64,000 bases of DNA from assembly GCF_023515955.1 (NCBI RefSeq), contig NZ_CP097322.1:6868501-6932500 (forward strand). Reading direction: 5' to 3'. Source of the DNA: Streptomyces sp. RerS4 (lineage in GTDB: Bacteria > Actinomycetota > Actinomycetes > Streptomycetales > Streptomycetaceae). The notes below the pieces were generated by a model. It was not told the origin of the DNA, searched no databases, and saw only the letters and a list, made by a program, of their open reading frames with translations. The position numbers and the translations under genes were made by a program. Of the stretch, positions 16,372 through 23,624 are shown one piece after another. Positions within the stretch are counted from its first letter, which is position 1. Each line of letters starts with the position of its first letter.

Positions 16372-17379
16372 GTGTTGATCGGTGACGTGGCACGACGGTC
16401 CGGGGTCAGCGCCCGCATGCTCAGGCACTACGAGTCGCTCGGCCTCGTACGGCCCACGGGCCGCACCGGGGCCGGCTATCGCGAGTATTCCGACGAGGAC
16501 ATCCGCCGCATCTTCCACATCGAGAGCCTGCGGTCGTTGGGGCTGTCCCTGCGCGACGTCGGCTCCGCGCTGGACGATCCCGGCTTCGCGCCCTCGGAAC
16601 TCGTCGCCGACCTCATCCGTCAGACGCGCGAACGCGTCGCGGCCGAGACGGCGCTGCTCACGCGACTTCGCCGGATCGGTGCCTCGGAACCCGCCGGTTG
16701 GGAGGACGTCCTCCAGACCATCGCACTCCTGCAGGCTTTGGGTTCGGAGAGCGCCGGCAGGCGCCAGCGCGCGGCCCTGGCCTCGGTCGAGGGGGTCACG
16801 GTGCCCGTGGAGGCCCTGGTCGAGGCGGCGCTGAGGGAGAGCGACCCGCACGTCGCCGGGGCCCTACGCTGGGCCTTGGCGCAAGCGGGCGGCGGTGGTG
16901 GAGCGGAGCTTCTGGCGGCGGGACTTGCCTCACCGCTGGCCGAGGTACGCGAACGCGCCGTCCGGTCCCTCGCCGAGCTGGCGAGCACCGAAGCCACCGC
17001 ACTGCTGGGGGACGCCCTCACGAACCCCGACGTCGTCGTCCGCAGGCACGCGGCTCTGGCGCTCGGGGCGCGCGGAGTGGCCGACGCGATCCCGACGCTC
17101 GTCGAGATGATCGTCGAGGAGACCAACGACGCCGACGCCTCCGATGCCCTGAGCGCACTGGCGGGCGACCCCGCGTCGGCGGATCGGATCGCCGCCCGGC
17201 TCGTCGCCTGCCTCGCCCACGACGCCCTCGGCCCGTCCGCCCGCCGCAGCGTGACCCACGCGCTCGCGGACATCCCGGGACCCACGGCGTCCCGCGCCCT
17301 CGCGGACCTCTCCCACGACGCGGACCGCGCCGTCGCCCTGACCGCGACCTACGTCCTCACTCTCCGCGAGGCGCGATAG
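16372..17379 (+). CDS. MerR-family regulator fused to HEAT repeats
   Basis: 335 residues. The N-terminal winged helix (IGDVARRSGVSARMLRHYES, about residues 3-22, then TGAGYREYSDEDIRRI) and a dimerisation helix to about residue 110 are classic MerR. In place of a short ligand pocket, residues 130-335 are about six HEAT repeats (ESDPHVAGALRWALAQAG, LAEVRERAVRSLAELAST, NPDVVVRRHAALALGARG, SVTHALADIPGPTASRALAD). This implies sensing through protein-protein contact rather than a metal or drug, which is inference. The start is GTG at 16372, with a TTG alternative at 16375. It is co-transcribed with the HEAT protein upstream from a promoter carrying a MerR-like operator. Confidence 0.85.
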   Translation: MLIGDVARRSGVSARMLRHYESLGLVRPTGRTGAGYREYSDEDIRRIFHIESLRSLGLSLRDVGSALDDPGFAPSELVADLIRQTRERVAAETALLTRLRRIGASEPAGWEDVLQTIALLQALGSESAGRRQRAALASVEGVTVPVEALVEAALRESDPHVAGALRWALAQAGGGGGAELLAAGLASPLAEVRERAVRSLAELASTEATALLGDALTNPDVVVRRHAALALGARGVADAIPTLVEMIVEETNDADASDALSALAGDPASADRIAARLVACLAHDALGPSARRSVTHALADIPGPTASRALADLSHDADRAVALTATYVLTLREAR

Positions 17380-17441
17380 ACCCCCGGGGCGACTCGGTTC
17401 GGGGTCCGTGACCCTCGTCTCACCGGGGCGGGGGCGCTTGT

Positions 17442-17461
17442 CTATGCAACGAGTTGCATAG
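17442..17461. promoter_or_regulatory. Perfect 20-bp palindrome, probable PadR operator
   Basis: CTATGCAAC-GA-GTTGCATAG, a perfect inverted repeat 12 nt upstream of the PadR-family start codon. Its ATGCAAC/GTTGCAT arms resemble the ATGT/ACAT-type operators of PadR repressors. Repression of the regulator and of the downstream acyl-CoA dehydrogenase is the likely role. Confidence 0.8.
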
Positions 17462-17473
17462 AAGGATCGGGGC

Positions 17474-18031
17474 ATGGCCCTCGAACACGCGATCCTCGTC
17501 TCCCTCCTGGAGAAGCCGGGTTCCGGATACGAGCTGGCCCGGCGGTTCGACCGGTCCATCGGGTACTTCTGGACCGCGACGCACCAGCAGATCTACCGCG
17601 TCCTCAAGCGCATGGAGGACGACGGCCGGCTCGACGTGCGCGACGTCGCCCAGCAGGCGCGGCCGGACAAGAAGGAGTACTCCGTCACGGCCGTCGGCCG
17701 CGAGGCCCTCGCGGCCTGGCTGCGCGAACCGATCCAGCCCGACAGCGTCCGGCACGAACTGGCCGTGAAGATCCGCGGCGCGGCCTTCGACGACCCGACC
17801 GCCCTGATCCGCGAGGTCGAGCGGCACCGCCAGGAGCACGCCGACCGGCTCACGCACTACCTCGCCGGGGAGCTGCGCGACTTCACCGGCCCCGACGCCC
17901 CCGCACCGGGCGACCCCGGGCGGGAGCTGCAGCACGTCGTGCTCCGCGGGGGCATCGCGTACGAGCGCATGACGCTGGCCTGGCTGGACGACGTACTCGC
18001 CACCCTGCACGGTCTGACCGGCACCCGCTGA
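17474..18031 (+). CDS. PadR family transcriptional regulator
   Basis: 185 residues. The N-terminal winged helix is about residues 1-80 (MALEHAILVSLLEKPGSGYE, DRSIGYFWTATHQQIYRVLK, with the wing in RPDKKEYSVTAVGREALAAW). The C-terminal helical dimerisation domain of the Vir/AphA type covers about residues 95-180. AAGGA precedes the ATG. It is followed 49 nt later by an acyl-CoA dehydrogenase gene, a pairing seen repeatedly in Streptomyces, so it likely represses its own operon from the palindrome just upstream, perhaps released by an acyl or aromatic ligand. Confidence 0.9.
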   Translation: MALEHAILVSLLEKPGSGYELARRFDRSIGYFWTATHQQIYRVLKRMEDDGRLDVRDVAQQARPDKKEYSVTAVGREALAAWLREPIQPDSVRHELAVKIRGAAFDDPTALIREVERHRQEHADRLTHYLAGELRDFTGPDAPAPGDPGRELQHVVLRGGIAYERMTLAWLDDVLATLHGLTGTR

Positions 18032-18033
18032 CA

Positions 18034-18061
18034 CCCTCGGCCCTCGACCCTCGGCCCTCGA
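18034..18061. repeat. Heptameric tandem repeat CCCTCGR, four copies
   Basis: CCCTCGG, CCCTCGA, CCCTCGG, CCCTCGA in the short gap between the PadR gene and the acyl-CoA dehydrogenase gene, directly before the latter's Shine-Dalgarno (GAAAGG). Length changes here would alter the spacing between two co-transcribed genes. Confidence 0.85.
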
Positions 18062-18080
18062 CCCCGAAAGGCGACCCCTC

Positions 18081-19805
18081 ATGACCGACCCGCTGCTGTT
18101 CAACCCGCACACCTACGACCCCGCGCACTTCGACCCCGAGACCCGCCGCCTGCTGCGCGCCACCGTCGACTGGTTCGAGGCCCGCGGCAAGCGCCGGCTG
18201 ATCGAGGACTACCGTTCCCGTGCCTGGTTGGCCGACTTCCTCGCCTTCTCCGCCAAGGAAGGCCTCTTCGCGACCTTCCTGACGCCGGCCTCCGCCGCCG
18301 GCGAGGAGGAGTCGGACAAGCGCTGGGACACCGCGCGCATCGCCGCCCTCAACGAGATCTTCGGCTTCTACGGCCTCGACTACTGGTACGCCTGGCAGGT
18401 CACCATCCTCGGCCTCGGCCCCGTGTGGCAGAGCGACAACGCCGCCGCCCGCCGCCGCGCCGCCGAACTCCTCGAACAGGGTGAGGTGTTCGCCTTCGGC
18501 CTGTCGGAGAAGGAGCACGGCGCCGACATCTACTCGACCGACATGCTGCTGGAACCCGACGGCCGGGGCGGCTTCCGCGCCACCGGCTCGAAGTACTACA
18601 TCGGCAACGGCAACGCCGCCGGTCTCGTCTCCGTCTTCGGCCGCCGCACCGACGTCGAAGGACCCGACGGGTACGTCTTCTTCGCCGCCGACAGCCGCCA
18701 CCCCGCCTACCGGCTCGTGAAGAACGTCGTCGACTCCTCCAAGTTCGTCAGCGAGTTCCGGCTGGAGGACTACCCGGTCGGCGCCGACGACATCCTGCAC
18801 ACCGGCCGCGCCGCCTTCGACGCCGCGCTCAACACCGTCAACGTCGGCAAGTTCAACCTCTGCACCGCCTCCATCGGCATCTGCGAGCACGCGATGTACG
18901 AGGCCGTCACCCACGCGCACGGCCGCATCCTCTACGGCCGTCCCGTCACCGCCTTCCCGCACGTGCGCCGCGAACTCGCCGACGCCTACGTGCGCCTGGT
19001 CGGCATGAAGCTCTTCAGCGACCGGGCCGTGGACTACTTCCGCACCGCCGGCCCCGACGACCGCCGTTACCTCCTCTTCAACCCGATGACGAAGATGAAG
19101 GTGACCACGGAGGGCGAGAAGGTCATCGACCTCATGTGGGACGTCATCGCGGCCAAGGGCTTCGAGAAGGACAATTACTTCGCCCAGGCGGCCGTCGAGA
19201 TCCGCGGCCTGCCGAAGTTGGAGGGCACGGTCCACGTCAACCTCGCGCTGATCCTGAAGTTCATGCGCAACCACCTGCTGGAGTCGGCCGACTACGCCGC
19301 CGTGCCGACCCGCCTGGACGCGGCCGACGACGCCTTCCTCTTCCGCCAGGGACCCGCCCGCGGCCTCGGCTCCGTACGCTTCCACGACTGGCGCCCCGCC
19401 TACGACGCGTACGCCGCCGTGCCGAACGTCGCCCGGTTCCGCGAACAGGCCGACGCCCTCTGCACGTTCGTCGCGACCGCCGCACCGGACGAGGAGCAGA
19501 GCCGCGACCTCGACCTGCTCCTGGCCGTCGGCCAGCTCTTCGCCCTGGTCGTGCACGGCCAGCTGATCCTGGAGCAGGCCCGCCTCACCGGCCTGGACGA
19601 GGACGTCCTCGACGAGCTGTTCTCCGTCCTCGTACGCGACTTCTCCGCGCACGCGGTCGAGTTGCACGGCAAGGACTCCGCCACCGAGGCGCAGCAGGCC
19701 TGGGCGCTCGGCGCCGTACGCCGCCCCGTCGTCGACGCCGACCGCGCGGCCCGCGTCTGGGCACGCGTCGAATCGCTGGCCGGCGCCTACGAGATGGCCC
19801 CCTGA
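18081..19805 (+). CDS. Acyl-CoA dehydrogenase family flavoprotein
   Basis: 574 residues, longer than the roughly 380 of classical acyl-CoA dehydrogenases, with a C-terminal helical extension of about 150 residues. Core motifs include FAFGLSEKEHGADIYSTDML (FAD and substrate loop), ATGSKYYIGNGNAAG and NTVNVGKFNLCTASIGICEH in the third domain. Substrate specificity cannot be predicted. It should pass electrons to ETF, which is not encoded here. Transcribed with the PadR regulator upstream, and followed by a strong hairpin at 19820-19850. Confidence 0.85.
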   Translation: MTDPLLFNPHTYDPAHFDPETRRLLRATVDWFEARGKRRLIEDYRSRAWLADFLAFSAKEGLFATFLTPASAAGEEESDKRWDTARIAALNEIFGFYGLDYWYAWQVTILGLGPVWQSDNAAARRRAAELLEQGEVFAFGLSEKEHGADIYSTDMLLEPDGRGGFRATGSKYYIGNGNAAGLVSVFGRRTDVEGPDGYVFFAADSRHPAYRLVKNVVDSSKFVSEFRLEDYPVGADDILHTGRAAFDAALNTVNVGKFNLCTASIGICEHAMYEAVTHAHGRILYGRPVTAFPHVRRELADAYVRLVGMKLFSDRAVDYFRTAGPDDRRYLLFNPMTKMKVTTEGEKVIDLMWDVIAAKGFEKDNYFAQAAVEIRGLPKLEGTVHVNLALILKFMRNHLLESADYAAVPTRLDAADDAFLFRQGPARGLGSVRFHDWRPAYDAYAAVPNVARFREQADALCTFVATAAPDEEQSRDLDLLLAVGQLFALVVHGQLILEQARLTGLDEDVLDELFSVLVRDFSAHAVELHGKDSATEAQQAWALGAVRRPVVDADRAARVWARVESLAGAYEMAP

Positions 19806-19819
19806 GCCGCTACGACCCC

Positions 19820-19850
19820 CGCCCGGGGCGGCCCACCGCCGCCCCGGGCG
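19820..19850. terminator. Strong bidirectional terminator hairpin
   Basis: A 12-bp perfect stem CGCCCGGGGCGG/CCGCCCCGGGCG with a 7-nt loop, lying between the convergent acyl-CoA dehydrogenase and DeoR-family genes. Confidence 0.75.
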
Positions 19851-19882
19851 CTTCGCCCATGGCATGACCCACCAGACACCCC

Positions 19883-20647
19883 CTAGACCCGGATCACCTC
19901 CGGGCCGTGGGCCGTGGCGATTTCGGTGGCCTGGTCGTCGGTGAGGCCGGTGTCCGTGATCAGGACGTCCACCTGTGACAGGGCCGCGAAGCGGGCGAAG
20001 TGGCGGACGCCGTACTTGGAGGAGTCCGCCACCAGGATCACGCGGCGGGCGCACGACACCATGGCCCGTTTCACCGCCGCCTCGGCGAGGTCGGGGGTGG
20101 TCAGACCGGTCTGGGTCGAGAATCCGTTGGTCGCGATCACCGCGACGTCGGGTTCGAGTTCGGCCAGGTCCCGCAGGGCCCACGCGTCCACCGCCGCCTG
20201 CGTGCGGTGGCGGAGCCGGCCGCCGACGATGTGCAGGTTGAGGGTGGGGTGTTCGGCGAGCCGGGCCGCCACCGGGAGCGCGTTGGTGACCACGGTGAGC
20301 GTGGAGTCCAGCGGGAGCAGCGCCGCCAGCCGGGCCACGGTGGTCCCGGCGTCGAGGAGGACGCTGCCCCGCTCGGGCAGCAGCGCCAGCGCGGCACGCG
20401 CGATGCGGTCCTTGTCGGCGGCGGCGGTGGAATCCCGCTCGGCGAGCCCCGGCTCCAGGCGGAACCCCCCGGCCGGCAGCGCGCCGCCGTGGACCCGGCG
20501 CAGCAGCCCGGCCCGTTCCAGCGCGCTCAGGTCCCGCCGTACGGTCTCCTGCGTGACGCCGAACTCCTCCGCCAGGGAGGGAACGTCGACCCGGCCGCGT
20601 TCCTGGGCCAGCTGGACCATCCGGTGCTGGCGCTCGGGTGCGTACAT
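19883..20647 (-). CDS. DeoR/GlpR family transcriptional regulator
   Basis: 254 residues. The N-terminal DeoR helix-turn-helix is about residues 6-60 (RMVQLAQERGRVDVPSLAEE, then FGVTQETVRRDLSALERAGL). The C-terminal sugar-phosphate-sensing ISOCOT fold has LLDAGTTVARLA, VTNALPVAARL, VVGGRL-like VGGRLRHRTQAAVD and VADSSKYGVRHFARFA. The family senses phosphorylated sugars and represses carbohydrate operons. No sugar kinase or PTS gene is next to it, so its target lies elsewhere. It probably also regulates itself through the direct repeats 14-31 nt upstream. Confidence 0.9.
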   Translation of the reverse strand: MYAPERQHRMVQLAQERGRVDVPSLAEEFGVTQETVRRDLSALERAGLLRRVHGGALPAGGFRLEPGLAERDSTAAADKDRIARAALALLPERGSVLLDAGTTVARLAALLPLDSTLTVVTNALPVAARLAEHPTLNLHIVGGRLRHRTQAAVDAWALRDLAELEPDVAVIATNGFSTQTGLTTPDLAEAAVKRAMVSCARRVILVADSSKYGVRHFARFAALSQVDVLITDTGLTDDQATEIATAHGPEVIRV

Positions 20648-20660
20648 GGGGGATCGGATC

Positions 20661-20678
20661 CGTTTCGTATCGTTTCGT
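20661..20678 (-). promoter_or_regulatory. Direct repeats CGTTTCGT x2, probable DeoR operator
   Basis: CGTTTCGT occurs at 20661-20668 and again at 20671-20678, one helical turn apart, just upstream of the DeoR-family start. On the minus strand it reads ACGAAACG-AT-ACGAAACG, the A-rich direct-repeat style typical of DeoR/GlpR operators. Confidence 0.65.
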
Positions 20679-20696
20679 GCCCGTACATGACGGACC

Positions 20697-21299
20697 CTAC
20701 TCCGCCCCGGAACCGTCGGCTCCGCCTCCGAAGGGCCACGCCTCGATGTCGCGGTAGCGGATCGGCTCCGGGCCCCGGCCGAAGTTGCTGCCGACCAGGT
20801 GCAGGCGCTCGGCCGGCCACCGCCGGCCGGTGAACGTCGTCAGCCCGTCGGCGATGTCCGCCGCGCGGAACGGGTCCTCCCGCCGGGACCGGGCCAGGGT
20901 GAGGTGTGGGCGCAGCGGCCGGTCCTCGAAAGCGACCCCGCACTCCTTGACCACCGCGCGCACGTCGGCGGCCAGCAGGTGGAGCCCGTCGACGTCGCCG
21001 TCGATCCCGGCCCACGCCACCCGCTCCCCGAAGTGCCCACCGCCGCGCAGGGCGAGCTCCAGCGGGCGGCGGGACGCGGCCAGCTCCGCGAGGGGCGGCC
21101 GCAGGAGCGCGACGGTGTCGACCGGGAGCTCTCCGAGGAAGGCGAGCGTGATGTGCCAGTCCTCTATCCGGTTCCAGCGCAGGCGCGGATGGGCGTCGTA
21201 GGCGGGGTGCAGCTCGCGTTCGAGTTCCTCCTTGGCCTCGTCGGGCGGGGCGAGGGCGATGAACAGGCGAACGGTCGCCCCGGGGATTTCTTCGGTCAT
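20697..21299 (-). CDS. thpR: RNA 2',3'-cyclic phosphodiesterase (ThpR/LigT)
   Basis: 200 residues, the normal length for the 2H phosphoesterase family. Both catalytic HxTx motifs are intact: HITL in RIEDWHITLAFLGELP (about residues 48-51) and HLTL in RPLRPHLTLARS (about residues 131-134). It hydrolyses 2',3'-cyclic phosphate ends of RNA to 2'-phosphomonoesters. ATG at 21299 is the first in frame. It shares the strand with the DeoR gene downstream but is separated from it by its own operator region. Confidence 0.9.
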   Translation of the reverse strand: MTEEIPGATVRLFIALAPPDEAKEELERELHPAYDAHPRLRWNRIEDWHITLAFLGELPVDTVALLRPPLAELAASRRPLELALRGGGHFGERVAWAGIDGDVDGLHLLAADVRAVVKECGVAFEDRPLRPHLTLARSRREDPFRAADIADGLTTFTGRRWPAERLHLVGSNFGRGPEPIRYRDIEAWPFGGGADGSGAE

Positions 21300-21391
21300 G
21301 AAGGAATTCGTACAGGGCGGGGGCCGCCCGCGTCACCTTCGGGTCCCCGGCCACGTCCCGCCCCGCCCGCGCCCCCGCCCGCGCGCGCCGC

Positions 21392-22300
21392 TCAGGCCGG
21401 GACGGTCGCGGTCAGCAGCCGGCCGGTGCTGCGCAGCCGGACCGCGCCGTCGCTCTCGTACGGCCGGAACGCCCGCGTCAGGCGCTGCCGCGCGAGGGTC
21501 CGCGTCGCGGGATCGACCTGGCCGAGGAGGTGGCGTCCGGGGCCCGAGTCGAGCAGGAAGTCCGCCGCGTCCCGGGCGTCTCGGCCCCAGGTCCCGTACG
21601 CCTCCACGTGCTCGGCGCGCACGTCCCGCAGGCCCGCAGAGCGGAGCAGGCCGGTCGCGACCTCCGCGTCGGCGAGGGAGAACATGCCCGGACCGCCGGG
21701 CGCGCCGAAGCCGCCGATCGGCAGGATGTCGCCGAGGGCGGCCAGCTCCGTCAGCCACTGGTTCTCCTCCGGCGCCGCCGTGCAGAGGAACGCGACGCGA
21801 CCGCCCGGCCGCAGGGCGGAGGCGATGTGCGCGAACGCGGCGGCGGGGTCGGCGAAGAACATGACGCCGAACCGGCTGATCGCCACGTCGAACGCGGCGC
21901 GGGGGAGCGGGTGGACCTGGGCGTCGCCGTGGACGAAGGACGCGTTGGCGACGCCTTCGCGCGCGGCGACCGCACGGGCCTGCTCCAGCATCGGCCCGGA
22001 GAGGTCGAGGCCCACCGCGCGACCGCCCCCGGCGGCGCGGGCGGCCAGGCGCGTGGTGGCGCCCGCGCCGCAGCCGATGTCGAGGACGTGCTCGGCGGGG
22101 CGGATCGCGGCGGCCTCGAACAGGAGCCCGTCGAAGCCGGCGTTCACCGCGTTCCAGCGGTCGTGGTGGGCGGCCCAGTGGGCGCCCTCGTACCCGTTCC
22201 ACGCCTGCGCCTGGCCCGTGTTCGCGGTGTCCGCCGTGCCGGCCGTGTCGGTGGTGCCGGTGGTGCCGGTGGTGCCGGTGGTGGTGCTGTGCTGTTGCAT
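21392..22300 (-). CDS. SAM-dependent class I methyltransferase
   Basis: 302 residues from ATG at 22300, preceded by GGGAGG 8 nt upstream. After a low-complexity Thr/Gly N-terminus, motif I is VLDIGCGAGATTRLAARAAG (about residues 75-94), motif II/acidic loop VGLDLSGPMLEQAR, then VHGDAQVHPLP and FDVAISRFGVMFFADP, as in UbiE-like small-molecule methyltransferases. The acceptor is unknown. It is divergent from a TetR regulator with palindromic operators in between, so it is probably the regulator's target, a typical arrangement for resistance or detoxification functions. Confidence 0.85.
   Translation of the reverse strand: MQQHSTTTGTTGTTGTTDTAGTADTANTGQAQAWNGYEGAHWAAHHDRWNAVNAGFDGLLFEAAAIRPAEHVLDIGCGAGATTRLAARAAGGGRAVGLDLSGPMLEQARAVAAREGVANASFVHGDAQVHPLPRAAFDVAISRFGVMFFADPAAAFAHIASALRPGGRVAFLCTAAPEENQWLTELAALGDILPIGGFGAPGGPGMFSLADAEVATGLLRSAGLRDVRAEHVEAYGTWGRDARDAADFLLDSGPGRHLLGQVDPATRTLARQRLTRAFRPYESDGAVRLRSTGRLLTATVPA
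22253..22279. repeat. In-frame 9-bp tandem repeat in methyltransferase N-terminus
   Basis: Three exact copies of GGTGCCGGT (plus-strand reading) near the 5' end of the methyltransferase gene, encoding the repeating Gly-Thr-Thr tripeptide. The unit is a multiple of three, so copy-number change would alter length but not frame. Confidence 0.8.
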
Positions 22301-22338
22301 GCGGAAGACCTCCCGAGCGGAGTGGCGCACGCCCTAGG

Positions 22339-22354
22339 ATGGGCGTGTGCCCAA
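22339..22354. promoter_or_regulatory. Secondary TetR operator, partial palindrome
   Basis: ATGGGCGTGTGCCCAA, matching the core ATGGGCG-n-GCCCA of the perfect palindrome that follows. The centres of the two sites are 21 bp apart (two helical turns), so two dimers could bind on the same face. Confidence 0.6.
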
Positions 22355-22355
22355 A

Positions 22356-22379
22356 CAGTATGGGCGCGCGCCCATACTG
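22356..22379. promoter_or_regulatory. Perfect 24-bp palindrome, TetR operator
   Basis: CAGTATGGGCGC followed by its exact reverse complement, in the 107-nt gap between the divergent methyltransferase and TetR genes. It could control both. Confidence 0.85.
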
Positions 22380-22407
22380 GCAACGGACTTATCTCGGGAG
22401 GATGTTG

Positions 22408-22995
22408 ATGTCACCGCGTGGAGTGGCCATCGAAGACCTGCGCGAACGGCTCTTCGCCGCCGCGGAGCGGGTCGTGGCCGGGGACGGGGCCGCCGCGCTG
22501 ACCAGCCGGGCCGTCACCGAGGAGGCGGGCTGCGCCAAGGGCGTGCTGCACGCCCACTTCGCCGGCCTGGACGAGTTCGTCGCCGACCTCGTGCTCCACC
22601 GCTTCGCGATCACCGCCGCCGCGGCCGCCGACCTCCCGTCCCGCGCGGGCGCCGGCACGGTGCACGGGCACCTCGCGGACGTCGCCTCGACGGTGCTGGC
22701 CCTGGACCCCGGCGTCGTGGGTCTGGCCGTGACCCGCCCGGCGGCGGCGCGGCGCGTACGGGAGGCGTGGCAGGCCGGGGCGCCCGGCTTCACCGCCGTC
22801 CAGACGGCGGTCGGCGACTACCTCCGCGCCGAGCAGGGCCTCGGCCGGGTCCCGGACGGCCTCGACGTGGATTCGACCGCCCTGGCCCTGGTCGGCACCC
22901 TGCACCACCTCCTGATGACCGCCCCCACCGACGCCCGCCCCATCACCACGGCCCAGGTCGAACGCCTGATCACCGCCCTGGTGGGCACCCCGTGA
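22408..22995 (+). CDS. TetR family transcriptional regulator
   Basis: 195 residues. ATG at 22408 is chosen because GGGAGG ends 6 nt before it; an ATG at 22402 abuts the Shine-Dalgarno. The N-terminal TetR helix-turn-helix is about residues 8-55 (LRERLFAAAERVVAGDGAAA, then LTSRAVTEEAGCAKGVLHAHF), followed by a helical ligand domain. It is divergent from the methyltransferase gene, and the paired palindromes between them are its likely operator. Confidence 0.9.
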   Translation: MSPRGVAIEDLRERLFAAAERVVAGDGAAALTSRAVTEEAGCAKGVLHAHFAGLDEFVADLVLHRFAITAAAAADLPSRAGAGTVHGHLADVASTVLALDPGVVGLAVTRPAAARRVREAWQAGAPGFTAVQTAVGDYLRAEQGLGRVPDGLDVDSTALALVGTLHHLLMTAPTDARPITTAQVERLITALVGTP

Positions 22996-23027
22996 GCCGC
23001 TGACGGAATCGCGTGCCCTCCGGCCGG

Positions 23028-23585
23028 TCAGGCGCCGACGCGGCGGCTCAGAACCTGGCCGGGCCAGGTGTCGGACAGGAAGCGGTCGGTGGGGGTGAAG
23101 CCGTTGCGCTCGTAGAACGCGACCAGCTCGCCCCCGCCGCCCGCCCAGCAGTCGACCCGCAGCAGGTCCACGCCGGCCCGCCGGGTCTCGTCGGCGGCGT
23201 GGGCCAGCAGCGCGGCACCGATGCCCAGCCCGGCGTAGCGGCGGTGGGAGACCAGCAGGCGGACGTACCGCTCGGGTTCCCCGGCCGGTGCGATCGGCAT
23301 CTGGGGGCTGGGCCCGGAGTCCAGTACCAGGGCGCCGACCGGAGTGCCGTCGAGCTCGGCGATGTAGGGGGTGTTCTCGGTCGTGTACCGCTCGACCCGC
23401 GCCACTCCGCCGGGCTTCTGCGAATACGGAATGGTGCCCCACTGCTCGGTGTTGCCGCGCTCGTTCATCCAGCGCACCGCCGAGTCCAGCATGTCCAAGA
23501 CGGCCGGCGCGTCGGCCGGGCCGCCCGGCCTGATCCGCAGGGCAGGTATGTCGTCACTGGTGTCAGGTGTCGTTTCGCCGATCAT
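23028..23585 (-). CDS. GNAT family N-acetyltransferase
   Basis: 185 residues. The GNAT core has YIAELDGTPVGALVLDSG (beta 4), motif A VRLLVSHRRYAGLGIGAALL (Q/R-x-x-G-x-G/A acetyl-CoA loop, about residues 127-146) and a C-terminal LVAFYERNGFTP (motif B). The substrate is unknown. ATG at 23585. It is transcribed in the same direction as the DUF5954 gene, 40 nt downstream of it, so the two may be co-transcribed. Confidence 0.85.
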   Translation of the reverse strand: MIGETTPDTSDDIPALRIRPGGPADAPAVLDMLDSAVRWMNERGNTEQWGTIPYSQKPGGVARVERYTTENTPYIAELDGTPVGALVLDSGPSPQMPIAPAGEPERYVRLLVSHRRYAGLGIGAALLAHAADETRRAGVDLLRVDCWAGGGGELVAFYERNGFTPTDRFLSDTWPGQVLSRRVGA

Positions 23586-23624
23586 GACGGCAGTCTAGGC
23601 ACGCCGAAAGGGGCTGATGCCGGG

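Noticed and set aside
8222..18061. Short tandem arrays considered as CRISPR remnants
   Set aside because: Units are 7 bp, directly abutting, without spacers or cas genes.
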